Counted from the first letter of the stretch, positions 21,865 to 34,520 are shown. The stretch is DNA of 64,000 nt from Eurosta solidaginis (GCF_040869045.1 NC_090319.1:177480645-177544644), one strand, 5' to 3'. Notes: generated by a model from the sequence alone, not told the origin. Program-made: numbers and translations.

Positions 21865-24181
21865 AGGTTAATATCGAAACCCTTCCGGGATCATTTCTGG
21901 ATGGTTTTCGGGATCCGTCCGGGATCCTGCCGGAGTCATTTCGGGACATTTTCTGCCCTATTTCGGGATCATTTTGGGACCCTTCCGGGATCATTTCTGT
22001 ATAGTTTTCGGGATCATTTGAGTACCTTTGAGAGATAAATTCTTGATGGTTTCCGGATCACTAGGGGACTTTTTCGGGGTCATTTTGGTTCCCTTCTGTA
22101 ATCATTTGTGGATGTTTTCGGGATCCGTCCGGGATCCCGTCGGGGCCTTTTCGGGGCTATTTCGGGATCATTTGGGGTATCTTTCGTCATCATTCCTAGA
22201 TGGTTTTCGGGATCCGTCCGGGATCCCGTCGGGGTCATTTCGGGACTTTCTCGGGATCATTTGAGGTCCCTTCCGGCATCATTTCTGGATGGTTTTCGAG
22301 ATCCGTCCGGGATTCCGTCAGGGTCATTTCGGGAATATTAGGAGATCATTTGAGGACGTCTCAGGAATCATTTCTGTATAGTTTTCTGGTGTCCCGACGG
22401 GGTAATTTCGGGACTATTTCGGGATCGTTTGGCGTACCTACCGCCATAATTTCTGGATGGTTTTCGGGATCCCGGACGGGGTTATTTCGGGACTTTTTCT
22501 CAACTAATACGGGATCTTTGGGGACTCTTTCGGCATCATTTCTGCATGGTTTTCGGTATCAGTGCGGGATCCCGTCGTGGTCATTTCGGGACTTTCTCGG
22601 GATCATTTGAGGTCCCTTCCGGTATCATTTCTGGATGGTTTTCGAGATCCGTCCGGGATCCCGTCGGGATTTCGAGACTTTTTCTCGACTAATACGGGAT
22701 CTTTTGGGGACCCTTTCTGCATCATTTCTGCATGGTTTTCGGTATCAGTGCGGGATCCCGTCGTGGTCATTTCGGGACTTTCTCGGGATCATTTGAGGTC
22801 CCTTCCGGCATCATTTCTGGATGGTTTTCGAGATCCGTACGGGATCCCGTCAGGGTTATTTTGAGACTTTCTCGACTAATACGGGATCATTTGGGGACCC
22901 TTTCGGTATCCGTGCGGAATCCCGTCGGGTCATTTCGGGACTTTGTTGGGACCATTTGAGGTCCCTTCCGGCATCATTTCTGGATGGTTTTCGAGATCCG
23001 TCCGGGATCCCGTCAGGGTTATTTTGAGACTTTCTCGACTAATACGGGATCATTTGGGGACCCTTTCGGTATCCGTGCGGAATCCCGTCGGGTCATTTCG
23101 GGACTTTGTTGGGACCATTTGAGGTCCCTTCCGGCATCATTTCTGGATGGTTTTCGGGATCCGTCCGGGATCCCGTCGGGGTTATTTCGGGACTTTTTCT
23201 CAACTAATACGGGATCTTTGGGAACCTTTTCGGCAGTTTTTCTGAATGGTTTTCGGTATCAGTGCGGGATCCCGTCGTGGTCATTTCGGGACTTTCGCGG
23301 GATCATTTGAGGTCCCTTCCGGCATCATTTCTGGATGGTTTCGGGATCCGTCCGGGATCCCGTCGGAGTTATTTCGGGACTTTTTCTCGACTAATACGTG
23401 ATCTTTTGGGGACCCTTTCGGCATCATTTCTGCATGTTTTTCGGTATCAGTGCGGGATCCCGTCATGGTCATTTCGGGACTTTCTCGGGATCATTTGAGG
23501 TCCCTTCCGGCATCATTTCTGGATGGTTTTCGGGATCCGTCCGGGATCCCGTCGGGGTTATTTCGGGACTTTTTCTCGACTAATACGGGATCTTTTGGGG
23601 AGCCTTTCGGCATCATTTCTGCATGGTTTTCGGTATCAGTGCGGGATCCCGTCGTGGTCATTACGGGACTTTCTAGGGATCATTTGAGGTCCCTTCCGGC
23701 ATCATTTCTGGATGGTTTTCGAGATCCGTCCGGGATCCCGTCAGGGTTATTTCGAGACATTTTCTCGACTAATACGGGATCATTTGGGGACCCTTTCGGT
23801 ATCCGTGCGGAATCCCGTCAGGGTCATTTCGGAACTTTTTCTCGACTAATACGGGATCATTTGAAGACCTTTCCGGCATCATTTCTGGATAGTTTTCGGC
23901 ATCCGTCCGGGATCCCGTCAGGGTCATTTCGTGACTTTTTTAGGATCATTTGCGGTCCCTTCCGGCCTCATTTCTGAATGGTTTTCGGGATCCGTCCAGG
24001 ATCCCGTCGGGGTCATTTCAGGACCTTTTCAGGTTCATTTTCGGTCCCTTCCGGCATCATTTCTGGATGGTTTTCGGGATCCGCCCGGGATCCCGTCGGG
24101 GTCATTTCAGGACCTTTTCGGGATAATTTCTGGATAGTTTTCGGGATCCGTCACGGATCCCGTCAGCGTCATTTCGGGACT
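21865..24181. repeat. long satellite array left of copy B
   Basis: Duplicate of 7995-10440, with the same 188-bp dimer (GGTATCAGTGCGGG near 22555, 22743, 23255, 23445 and 23633). A block at 22821-23030 containing TTTTGAGACTTTCTCGACTAATACG is repeated in tandem, a small local change relative to the first array. It ends at the same border, GGGTGGCTGAGCGACTATT. Confidence 0.9.
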
Positions 24182-24511
24182 ATTAGGGTGGCTGAGCGAC
24201 TATTACCGTCAGCAATAGCCAGCTGCATCAACATATTCTAATTAAAAACAAAAACCTGAATTTTAACTCAGTTTTATATTGAATTTGAAAATGTGCCTTA
24301 TTTATAACTACTGTAACTAAGTTACATATATGTAAATATGTACATTGAACCTTTTTATATATTACTATTTGATATATAGCTATGATATTTAAGACTCATA
24401 AATTATATTTATATCCATGAATTATATGTATATTTATATCTATTATAGTATAACAGTTTACACTTCGCCGCTCTAGCAATCCCATCCGTGAGTTGACAGA
24501 TCGGGTTTGTG
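24182..24511. other. left flank of the retrotransposon locus, copy B
   Basis: Near-identical to 10441-10770, with the same fusion of TGTGTGTACATA to the integrase end through a 3' LTR deletion. No gene is seen. Confidence 0.75.
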
Positions 24512-27500
24512 TGTACATACGGGCCCCTATACTTTTGAACGAGTTTCTTATTAGTTCCTACCGTGGTATCCACGTGCCTAATGACTACAAAATATCCTAC
24601 TGAATAGGTTTTTCCCGGAACACTGTGTTTCAAAAAATATTGGTAATTATACTCTTGAGAACTTTCTATATTCCTAAGTGCCTTTTGCCCATTTACCTCA
24701 TGGTCTCTAGTGGTTTCATCCACTAGTTTGTCTTCCATAGATTCGGTAAATTCATCCACGATACTTTGATTTACCCCAAAGAGTACAACGCTAGGCGAGT
24801 TTTTCATAGTAATATGTTGTTTAGAGCATATTATATTAGAGGCAACTTGGCAGTCCAGTCGGAGTGTTCCACAGACTCAGTAAGTTTACTCAACATCGTC
24901 TTGAGGACACGATTTACTCTCTCGACCTGTCCATTTGACTGCGGTGACGCTACTGCGACCCTATTTTCGATAAGTAGTCTCTAAACTCGAGGGACGTAAA
25001 GCAAGTTCCGCGGTCAGTTATGATACGTCTGGGGCGGCTATAGTAAGAAAAATATTTATCTAGTGAGCAGCATACTTCTTTTGTACTCGTGGAATTAACC
25101 GGATATAATTCTACAAATTTTGTGAATGTGTCAATCACGACTAAAATATGTTTGCGTTTTGATTAAAGCGCTGGCAAGGGACCAAAGTGATCTAAGTGAA
25201 TGGTGTCAAATGGTATTGGTGATTTAGGAACACTAAACATGTTATGTTCATTGGAACGAGCTGGGGCAGAGTACACAATACACTTAAGACAATTCTTAAT
25301 GAACCGGTCAACTTTATCCCTCATACTTTCAAACCAATAAGTGGTGCGTATTTGATTATAACATTTCTCTGTTCCTAAATGGCCAAATTTCTCGTGAGTT
25401 GTGCGGATTACATTTTCTTCCATCTCTGAAAGTATACAAATCATAATCTTCTCGCCAATTCTCCTACACACTAAACTGTCCACTAGTTCATACCTTATGA
25501 CTTCCTCTTTCGCCAGTTTGGTCATGAGCTCCCTAAACTTCTCGTCTCGGTTCTGAGCAATTGGATCTGAACATCCAGATCATCCAAGTCTACAGCGGCC
25601 ACTAACTCACTTTCCACTTCGTCAGACAAGGGTTGCGAATCTACAAGTTGAGAATACTGACGACTGCTAATACTGCTTTTATCGGATTTTGAAGTGAAAT
25701 TTATGGAACCGTATTCCCTTTCCAACAACAGACTCCGGCTAAACGCGTCTACATGGCCCAGATTAGCTCCAACCAGATGCTGAATAGAATAATCAAAATT
25801 TTCCAGCTCCAATGCCCACCTAGCTATTCTTGGATTGATATGTTTCTTATTTAGGGTCATAGTGAGTGAGTTACAATCTGTTATGATTTTAAACGGCACA
25901 CCTTCTAAATATATTCTAAATCTGCGGAGAGCATATATGATCGATAGGGTTTCTAGCTCAAAGCTATGATATCTAGACTCAGCTGGTGTCGTTGTTTTGG
26001 AAAAGTACGCAATTGGATGAAATTTCCCAATTTCCTGCTTTTGTAGAAGCACAGAACCAAAGCCCTGACTGCTTGCATCGCAATGAAGTTGTGTTTGACG
26101 TTTGCGATCATATATTGCTAACAGCGGGTAACTTACTAAAATATTGCGTAATTCCTCGAATGCATTGAAACATTCCCTTGAAAATCTAAACCCAGTATCT
26201 TTGCGTAGTAAATCTAAGAACGGCTTAGCGATTTTAGAAAAAGAAGGGAAACATTTTCGAAAATAAGAAAAGAAACCAATACAAGAGCGGAGCTCTTTAT
26301 GATTCTTTGGGACTGGGTACTTCCCAATTGCCTTAATATGGATCCTCGAAGGCTGTATTCCTGAAGGAATGACTTGATAACCCAAATACTCAATGATGTT
26401 GTAGCAAAACTTGCACTTCCTAAGCTTAAGTTCCAAATTTTTTTCATAAGTGCTCCTAAGCACTTTACGTAGGAGCTTAAAATGATATTCAAGGTCACTT
26501 GACGCTATTAATAGCCGTGTTTTTTAACACGCGCGTATACGTTTCGTTTGCGCGTGTTAAAAAACGCCTATCTTCGCTTAGATAATGCTTAGGAGACCCA
26601 TCTAGCGGCTGTGGTAAAACAACTAGCTACAGCAACAGGGTGTACCGAAAAGCGGAGACGCAACGCTCTGATGGCCATAGGGTATAACATATAGCTGAAT
26701 CAGTTGCGATGAATTGTGGACACACATATAATACATAGAATTAGTGTACAGGGTGAAACAAAGACACATATTTCAGTTACATCTGAGTATAATGCGTATT
26801 GAAATTTAGTAGGACAAAATTTATGCGCAGCAATTTCAGAGGTGTATTTATAGTTTGTCTCTTAGCAGTCAATATAAAGTTTAAGCGTAAACGGATATAC
26901 GCGTGTTAAAAAACACGGCTAATATGTCATCAATATACACAATGATTTCTTTTGCATCAATTAGGTCTCGGAAGATGTTATAGACAAATCTCTGAAAATT
27001 AGCCGGTGCATTCTTTAACGCGAATGGTACTCGAATTGCCCATGTGGTGTGACAAAAGATGTTAATGGAATAGATCCCTCATCCATTGCTAACTGATTGA
27101 ACCCATCTTTCAAGTCCAAGAGAGTGAACCACTTTTTCTCCGACATATAATCTATACAATCGTCTATTAGGGGCAATGGAAAATTGTCGCGTACTGTTTT
27201 CTTACTCAAAGCTCTGTAATCGAAGCACATACGAGTATCGCCACTCTTTTTTTTTACCAGGACAATCGCAGAAGCATAAGGGGGGTTACTAGGTCGTATA
27301 ATTTCGCGTTTCCTTAAATCATCAGTGATCTTATATACCTCTTCCCTATCCTTAAGCGATAATCGTCTTGGCAAAGAATAGAAAGGTATATCATCCGTTG
27401 TTCGGATTGTCATTTTATAGTCATACGGTTTTTTTTTCAATTGATGTAGGCGATAAATATTCACTAGACAACACTTTCATTACTACCCCGTTCTCGTTTA

Positions 27501-27826
27501 GCCAAACTGGGCCCTATATCTATTTCCGACTGAAAAACACTTTCATCTATTGCTTATATCTCTTTCACAGCTGAATCAAACAGATCCGTCATATCATAAG
27601 GGTAATTGCCCATTTCTTTTGAGTCCTGCTTATTGTGATCACATCTGTCATATACTTCACTTAATGTAGGCTTATTACCGTCTAATTTAACACTTAAGTC
27701 ACCATCAACAAATTTATTAATAATCGAATCAGATATATATTTTTTCGGATATTCTTTATTTAATTCAGTATTTCAAGAAGGTACCTTTTGTTTTACGTTT
27801 TTATTAAATTCATTTTATATTTCATT
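24512..27826 (-). pseudogene. gypsy pol remnant of copy B
   Basis: Same domain order as copy A: RT (27015-27464 and 26214-26500, split by the MITE), RNase H (about 25740-26120), integrase zinc finger (about 25260-25420), integrase core with ITDRGTCF (about 25010) and C-terminal part (24521-24830). A continuous RT-RNase H frame runs 25522-26463. The MITE falls inside the ILIAS segment just after YIDD (about 26925-26945) and so destroys the active-site region. The integrase block differs from copy A at about seven of 120 residues. B keeps 18 bases near 24597 (CTACTGAATAGG) that A has lost. Confidence 0.85.
26514..26919. mobile_element. MITE, 406 bp, 20-bp perfect TIRs, 5-bp TSD
   Basis: Both ends begin GCCGTGTTTTTTAACACGCG when read inward, then diverge by a CG step. 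It is flanked by TAATA (26509-26513 and 26920-26924). Copies A, C and D have the empty site with one TAATA, which proves insertion and fixes the ends. A second GTGTTAAAAAAC motif at about 26553-26566 suggests a nested or doubled arm. No coding sequence is visible. If the TIR is taken to include the flanking TA, a TAA 3-bp TSD is possible, so the superfamily stays open. Confidence 0.9.
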
Positions 27827-29077
27827 TTATTGTGTTAAGTGAATGTTAAATTTTTGCAAAAAATCTCGACCAAGAATTAATGGAAAAGTTAAAGTTTCAT
27901 TTGGAACTATTATTACATTAATATTTCCAATTAATTTACGAAAATAAATTGCACACAATGCTGTGCCAAAAGAATATATCCTTCTTTTACCAACGCCAAC
28001 GAATTGTCTATGCTTTGCCCGAAATGACAGCTTAACAAATTTTTCAGCAACTGATATTTGCATAAGGCTAACGGCTGCAACTTGAGATGTTTGGGTTTTC
28101 TTCTTTGGGAAATTGCGATGCATATGTCCTAGTTGGTGGCAAATAAAACATGACCTGGCTGCGCGATGCGGCTTTGTGCAGGCACTCTGAAAATGCCCAA
28201 ATCGCGAGCAGTTGAAACAACGTACAGTGGAAAGATCTTCAGTAGTGTTTGCCTTTACTGCGGTATTTGATACCTCTGTGCTCAATGGTTTGCGCACACC
28301 AACGCTGTGACGACGTTGCTCGTAACGTTCCATTCGGCGTATGAGTTGATTATATTGTTGCTGCTGTCTGGGTTTCCGTCCACTATAATGTCTACCAACT
28401 CCTGCTCCATTATCTCCGATTGGGCAGCGATTGATTGCATTGCCACCACATAACTGACACACGATCTGACGGTTTTAGTTTGCGTAACCGTAGATGGCGA
28501 TAGAACTCCTGTCTAGAGCAATTACGGCGGAACATTGCGCATAACAAAAGCTTCAACGTGGAGTAATCCGTTAGTCCTTGGTTCAAAACGAATTTTTTCG
28601 CTGTCCCAGTCATGCATCGGCGCAATGCTAGGCATTTATGTCTTTTATTGTAGTTGTTAGCATCAGCATAGTCTTCAAACTGTAAAAATCACCGATTTAT
28701 ATCGTAGTGATTGTCGCCACTAAACTTCGGAACTGCAGCATCAAGTTCGTCGAAATGGATGTAATTTCCTATGCACACGACCGGGCCAGACTCCAATTGC
28801 TGGACTACACCTTGGAGATCCATTACTTCTTTACGTAGCTTCAATAATCTTAACTGCTCTTCGAGGTGGTTTATTTCTCCACTTGATGGTGTGGCTTCAA
28901 GGCCAACAGTTACACTAGTTACAGCGTCGATGAAATGGCAGAGGCAGCAGGAGCACCAGGAGCAGGTGGAGGTATAACGATGGTGCTATTTTCAGAAGCT
29001 TTAGATTTTCTTTGTGTACCTGTAGATTTCTGCTCCACTGTCGATGCGCTTGATGTATTAAAACGTGTGAGCGGCAT
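27827..29077 (-). pseudogene. gypsy gag and protease remnant of copy B
   Basis: Start ATGCCGCTCACACG at 29077, encoding MPLTRFNTSSAS, then a Pro/Ala-rich stretch (PPPAPGAPAA), the coiled coil, capsid, two CCHC knuckles and a protease without its DSGS. The second knuckle reads CFICHQLGHMHRNF, so its last Cys is replaced by Phe (compare copy A). One frame change lies near 28430. Confidence 0.85.
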
Positions 29078-29164
29078 TTTCAGGCAGGTGACATTTACCA
29101 TCTGTCAGAAATGCATGGTACAATAAAATGGGTGACATGACAGATTAAATATAAGTACATTACA
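29078..29164 (-). repeat. partial 5' LTR of copy B
   Basis: Matches the outer 80-90 bp of the full LTR at 49173-49528 (TGTAATGTAC... on the minus strand). The inner part, presumably with the primer-binding site, is deleted. The neighbouring base string is ATATCG, where copy C has the TSD ATATGG. Confidence 0.75.
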
Positions 29165-29271
29165 ATATCGAAAGTTTCGGTTCGGAATATCATATGTTTC
29201 CCATTCGGCAGCGCTATTTAGTTGCGACTTCACGATATATCGTGCGTTTGTTTCAACGTTGGGCCACATTT
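29165..29271. other. right flank of the retrotransposon locus, copy B
   Basis: Contains CGGCAGCGCTATTTAGTTGCGA and the palindrome CGATATATCG. It is the same sequence as at 45909-46010 and 57185-57293, so it belongs to the locus that existed before the retrotransposon landed. Confidence 0.7.
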
Positions 29272-32200
29272 TGTACCGTAGTACAAGGCTTCAAAACATT
29301 TTTCCTAATTTCTATTTTTTGTTTACAGCAGACTTTAGATTTTTTTTGTTCACATACATAGTTTTATTTTGCCACCACTGTCCTTACTTCAAAACACTAA
29401 CTAACACCGCCATGTCAAAAACATATGTTTCTCGAACCGATTTATCTACTTATCTGACCAACATGCGGCTCTAAAGCTACTTCCGAAAATAATTCTCCTT
29501 CCTTTCCTTTTGGACTTCAACACTGAAAAGTCGTGATTTTAGGCCGTCAAAAAAAATTTGCAGTCTAGTTGTTCGGGTAAATTTTCAAAGTTTTAAAGTT
29601 TTAAATCAGAGTGCAGTGATTAATAGACTTGTGACAGATTTGCCAATATAGAGTACGACTTTTCACGCCGAGTGTTAAAAAGTTAAAATTTTTTTTATAA
29701 CCACTATGGCACATCTTCTTGAAGCTATATAAACTTATAATTTGTGATTTCACATCAAGGTTAACATATTCATCCGATACCCGTGCGAACTAAAACTTAA
29801 TATTAATTAATAAGTTTGCCTCCGGTAACCAGCGTATTTTGAGCCGAAATTTATAAGCATAGATACATGGTAAGTGATATTTTTATTAAATTATAGAACT
29901 CCATTTACCCCTCTTATTGTGATATACCTAAATGTAGCGCAAATAATTTAAACATAAATCTAAAAGAGCGGTATCTTTTTCATTCGCAGATTTTTCGTAA
30001 AAACCCACATTTTCTGCAAATTCATTTGCCATCAATTTTGTATCATATACATGTGATTCACACAAGCAACCCCCCTTTTACTTAACCCCGCTTTTTCGAT
30101 CACGACATAAATCTCAAAATCTCCAGTTGCTGATAATCCAGTAAGGCATATTTGAAACAAGCCAGAACACCCAAAATGGCCAGTTTTCATCATCGTCGGA
30201 GGTTTCTAACATAATCCCAAAACACGTCAGAAAATTTGAATAATTTAATTTAAAATTTAAATTCGTTTTAGTAATATACACAATAGATTAGTAATAGATA
30301 TAGATACATAAAATGTATGTAGAACTATAGAAATCGAACTCGAACTCAAAAATTAGTATGAATAAGAATCAAGTTATGTTTAGAAACATTGAATCGTATG
30401 CCTAAAATGTTGCTAAGAAATAGTAAATTCTAATTGAATTTTTCTCATAAAAAAATTTATGACACCCCTAACTGTTTTCAATATAAGAAATTAGGTTAAA
30501 AGAAAACCCCTAATGAACTTTAGGACCCTTATTTTGAATACCCACTGTAGTTTGAATTAGCCAAGTTTGAATAGTTGGTAATATGTAGCAACTTACCAAA
30601 AATTCAACTAGCCAAACCGCAAAATATCATATTTTTGTTGTTATTGTTGCACAGCATTCTCTTGAACCTGTGCACGATCACACACATGCATACATGTGAG
30701 TGAAGTGGACATGTTCTAGAGAACTGTGTTATGCGTTTGAGAGAGCTTTATGGTACAAGCTAAAGAAATATTGTTCGATGCAACCATTTATGGGAATTTG
30801 TGTGATTTTCGACGCGAACATTTATACATATGCCTTCTTCTTTATTGAGAGTGATTTAAAATATATTTTTTTTTACATTTTTAAACATGGTTGCCAACAT
30901 TTTAGGTTTGGTAATGTTTTAAGTGTTTTTCTTTTGCAAATTAAAAACTATTAATTGTGTTAGTTGGTTTAGAAAATATTTTAGTTCTTGTTTAACGAAT
31001 GAAAACCCCTTCCCCAAGCAAGAAGGCCTTCAAAGCTAGGTAGAAATGCTATATACCTGTAAAATTAATGTAGTTACTCACGTATATATGTACCTAAATA
31101 TATTCACCTATTTCCTACATATTATTTTGTTAACAATTTTTTTTCTTTATTGCACATTTATACAATGTTGTGCATTTATATACATATGTATGCACATTAG
31201 TAAGTTGCCATACATATATGTACATATATTGGATTTAGTCGTCTTTTCAACTTAATTTTTTTTTTTTTTTTGATAATACTTTTTTTTACATATGCGTACA
31301 TAAAGGCACATATACACATTTACATACGTACGTACATATATCAAGATTATTTTTGTTGAGTTCATAGGATATAAATTTAAGATTTTTTATACCTTTTTTT
31401 ATAATGATTTTCTTGGACTATGAATCAAAATAAGTCTCACAAATTAAGTGTCGGCCAACTAAACTAAGCAAACGTTTATCAAAAATATTTTTTTTTGATT
31501 ATTCATTAATATTAATGTACATCCACATGTAAGCCCATACGTACATGAGCTGATATATATATCAAGGGTAGTTTTCCTTATTACTTGAATTTTTTTTGAT
31601 ACATAATTTTTAAATTTTATACATGCGTATATATTAACGTAAAAACATATTTACATACATGTGTATAACTATTTGATTTTTGAATTGCCATATGCAATTA
31701 ATTTTCTAGGGAGACCAACTAAAATTCCACTATATAACTTCTCATTCAGCTGTTTTGTTTTTAGTGATTTTCTTCGTTTAAAAATCAAAGTAAATTCCAT
31801 TAATTAAGTTTAGGTTAACTCAACTAAGAAACGAAATGTATAATGGATTGAATTTTTTTTAATAATAATAATTCATAATGGGTAACTAATTTGTTTGATT
31901 TGGTTTGAGACACCGGAGTTGATGGTCATTTATTGGGGCCTCAACAACATCAATGTGGCCAAAGGTAGGGGGTACAGAGGCAGCCACCAAATGTTGCAAC
32001 AACGAGCTGCCAGGCATAAGGGTAAGTTGAGGGTGTCGTATTAGTGAAGTGTGGCATGCAAACGCGTGGGTTTGTTTTCTTTTTTTTTCTTCTGTGTGAA
32101 TATCCCCAGTGTGCAAAAATAATTATCGTGTTTGACCATTGACTGGAGAGAGCAGTGCTGTGCAGTGACCGCGTTATCGAATCCACGAAGCTGAAGCTCC

Positions 32201-32311
32201 GGACCTAAACGCCAGTGCACACGCCGTGGTCGTTGCACCTTGCCACAAGCACTGCAGCTCTTTCGTCCTTGAAGGTGCCTGTTGCACACTCAGTCAATGA
32301 AGATCGTAACA
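29272..32311. mobile_element. 3.04-kb presence/absence segment, TG...CA ends, flanked by ATTT
   Basis: AT-rich segment starting TGTACCGTAG and ending CGTAACA, with ATTT on both sides (29268-29271, 32312-32315). In copy C the same place reads CACATTTGTTGTCC, with a single ATTT (near 46009-46012) and no segment. This makes an insertion with a 4-bp TSD likely, and TG...CA suggests an LTR-type end. I see no direct terminal repeats, no RT and no transposase, so the class is unknown. The right part (31040-31700) is rich in ACATATGTAT-type words. Short minus-strand frames near its right end (CSACGKVQRP, about 32190-32290) are conserved with 60830-60940 but frameshifted here. Confidence 0.45.
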
Positions 32312-32474
32312 ATTTGTTGTCCAATTAAAGACCACACATCGCCACCGCCACCGTGACTAACCCGATTGCCATCACCAAAGCACCACCACGTCATCGCCAT
32401 CACCGCCGCATCCGCAGCAGCCAAATACATCAAAAAAGGAAAGGTAAATTTTATCCTGCCACCCCCCTAAATAT
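32312..32474. other. locus flank between the 3-kb segment and satellite
   Basis: CA/CG-rich stretch (ACCAAAGCACCACCACG, ATCACCGCCGCATCC) that ends GGAAAGGTAAATTTTATCC before the first satellite monomer. The same sequence occurs at 46013-46189 and 60968-61124. A short plus-strand frame (ATKAPP-like, MTNPIAITKAPP) is open in all three but differs in frame downstream. I do not call it a gene. Confidence 0.6.
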
Positions 32475-34160
32475 AGGGGATCATTTGAAGACCTTTCCGG
32501 CATCATTTCTGGATAGTTTTCGGGATCAGTCGTGGATCCCGTCAGGGTTATTTCGGGACTATTAGGAGATCATTTTAAGACCTTTCCGGCATCATTTCTG
32601 GATGGTTTTCGGGATCCGTCCGGGATCTCTTCGGGGTCATTTCGGGACTTTTCTCGACTAATACGGGATCATTTGGGGACCCTTTCGGCATTATTTCTGG
32701 AAGGTTTTCGGGATCCGTCCGGGATCCCGTCAGGGTAATTTCGGGACTATTAGGGGATCACTTGAGGACCTTTCCGGCATCATTTCTGGATAGTTTTCGG
32801 GATACGTCCGGGATCCCGTTGGGGTCATTTCAGGACCTTTTCGAAATCATTTCTGGATAGTTTCGGGATCCCGTCTGGGTCATTTCGGGACTATTTCTAG
32901 ATCATTTGAAGACTTTTCGGGCATTAGTTCTGGATAGCTTTCGGCATCCGTCCGGGATCCCGTCGGGTCATTTCGGGACTTTTTTAGGATAATTTGCGGT
33001 CCCTTCCGGCCTCATTTCTGGATGGTTTTCGGGATCCGTCTGGAATCCCTTCGGGGTCATTTCTGGGTAGTTTTCGGGTCCAACCGGGATCCAACCGCGA
33101 TCCCGTCTGGGTCAATTCGGGACTATTTGCAGATCATTTGAAGACTTTTCCGGCATTATTTCTGGAACGTTTTCGGCATTCGTCCGGGATCCCGTCAGGG
33201 TAATTTCGAAACTTTTTTAGGATCATTTGCGGTTTCTTCCGGCCTCATTTTTGGATGGTTTCCGGGATCCGTCCGGGATCCCGTCGGGGTCATTTCGGGA
33301 CTTTTCTCGACTAATACGAGATCATTTGGGACCCTCTCGGCATCATTTCTGGATGTTTTTCGGGATCCGTCCGGGATCCCGTCAGGGTAATTTCGGGACC
33401 TTTTCGGGATCATTTCTGGATAGTTTTCGGGATCCATCCGGGATCCCGTCTGGTTCATTTCGGGACTATTTTTAGATCATTTGAAAACTTTTCCGGCAAT
33501 ATTTCTGGATAATTTTCGGCATCCGTCCGGGATCCCGTCGGGGTCATTTAAGAACCTTTTCGGCATAATTTCTGGATAGTTTTCGGGATCCGTCCGGGAT
33601 GCCGTCGAGGTCATTTCGGGACTTTTTTAGGATAATTTGCGGTCCCTTCCGGCCTCATTTCTGGATGGTTTTCGGGATCCGTCTGGGATCCCGTCGGGGT
33701 CATTTCAGGACCTTTTCGGGATCATTTCTGGGTAGTTTTCGGGATCCAACCGGGATCCCGTTGGGGTCATTTCAGGACCTTTTCGAAATCATTTCTGGAT
33801 AGTTTCGGGATCCCGTCTGGGTCAATTCGCGACTATTTGCATATCATTTGAATACTTTTCCGGCATTATTTCTGGATAGTTTTCGGCATCCGTCCGGGAT
33901 CCCGTCGGGGTCATTTAGGGACTTTTTAGGGTCATTTGCGGTCCCTTCCGGCCTTATTTCTGGATGGTTTTCGGGATCCGTCCAGGATCCCGTCGGGGTC
34001 ATTTCAGGATCTTTTCAGGTTCATTTGCGGTCCCTTCCGGCATTATTTCTGGATGGGTTTCGTGATCCGTCCGGGATCCCATCGGGGTCATTTAAGAACC
34101 TTTTCGGCATAATTTCTGGATAGTTTTCGGGATCCGTCAGCCTCATTTCGGGACTATTAG
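32475..34160. repeat. satellite array between copies B and C
   Basis: About 17 monomers with array-specific variants: TTTTTTAGGATCATTTGCGGTCCC, GGGTCCAACCGGGATCC, and many GGATAGTTTTC steps in place of GGATGGTTTTC. Much of it is colinear with 63300-64000, which links the two arrays. Confidence 0.9.
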
Positions 34161-34514
34161 GGTGGCTTAGCGACTTTGCATCAACATATTCTAACTAAAA
34201 ACCAAAAACTGAATTTTAACTGAATTTTATATTGAATTTGAACATGTACCTTATTTATAACTACTGTAACTAACTTACATATATGTAAATATGTACATTG
34301 AACCTTTTTATACATTACTATTTGATGCATAGCTATGATATTTAAGACTCATGATTTATATTTATAACCATGAATTATATGTATATTTATATCTATTATA
34401 GTAGAACAGTTCACAATTCGCCGCTATTGCAACCCATCCGTTAGTTGACAGATCGGGTTTGTGTGTACATATATAAAAAAAAAAAAAAATAAAAAAACAT
34501 ATGTACATATATAC
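34161..34514. other. left flank of the retrotransposon locus, copy C
   Basis: Same flank as in copies A, B and D, with a private A-rich expansion (34471-34497). It runs into the TSD ATATGG (34515-34520) before the LTR. Confidence 0.75.
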
Positions 34515-34520
34515 ATATGG

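Larger units (their letters stand above)
24512..29164 (-). mobile_element. Ty3/gypsy mdg3-like retrotransposon, copy B (degenerate)
   Basis: Sister of copy A, but it retains the gag start and 82-90 bp of the 5' LTR (its outer end reads TGTAATGTAC on the minus strand, 29155-29164). The remainder of the 5' LTR and the leader is deleted, so gag starts directly beside LTR sequence (GGCAGGTGACATTTACC). A 406-bp MITE interrupts pol. Relative to copy C, about 370 bp encoding an Ala/Thr-rich gag stretch is missing. Confidence 0.85.

Noticed and set aside
29272..32311. Complete LTR retrotransposon, because of TG...CA ends and a 4-bp flank repeat
   Set aside because: No direct terminal repeats and no gag or pol coding were found, so only an unclassified segment is reported.
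29272..32311. Spliced intron to explain absence of the 3-kb segment in copy C
   Set aside because: Neither strand has GT...AG at the borders, while ATTT is duplicated, so insertion fits better.
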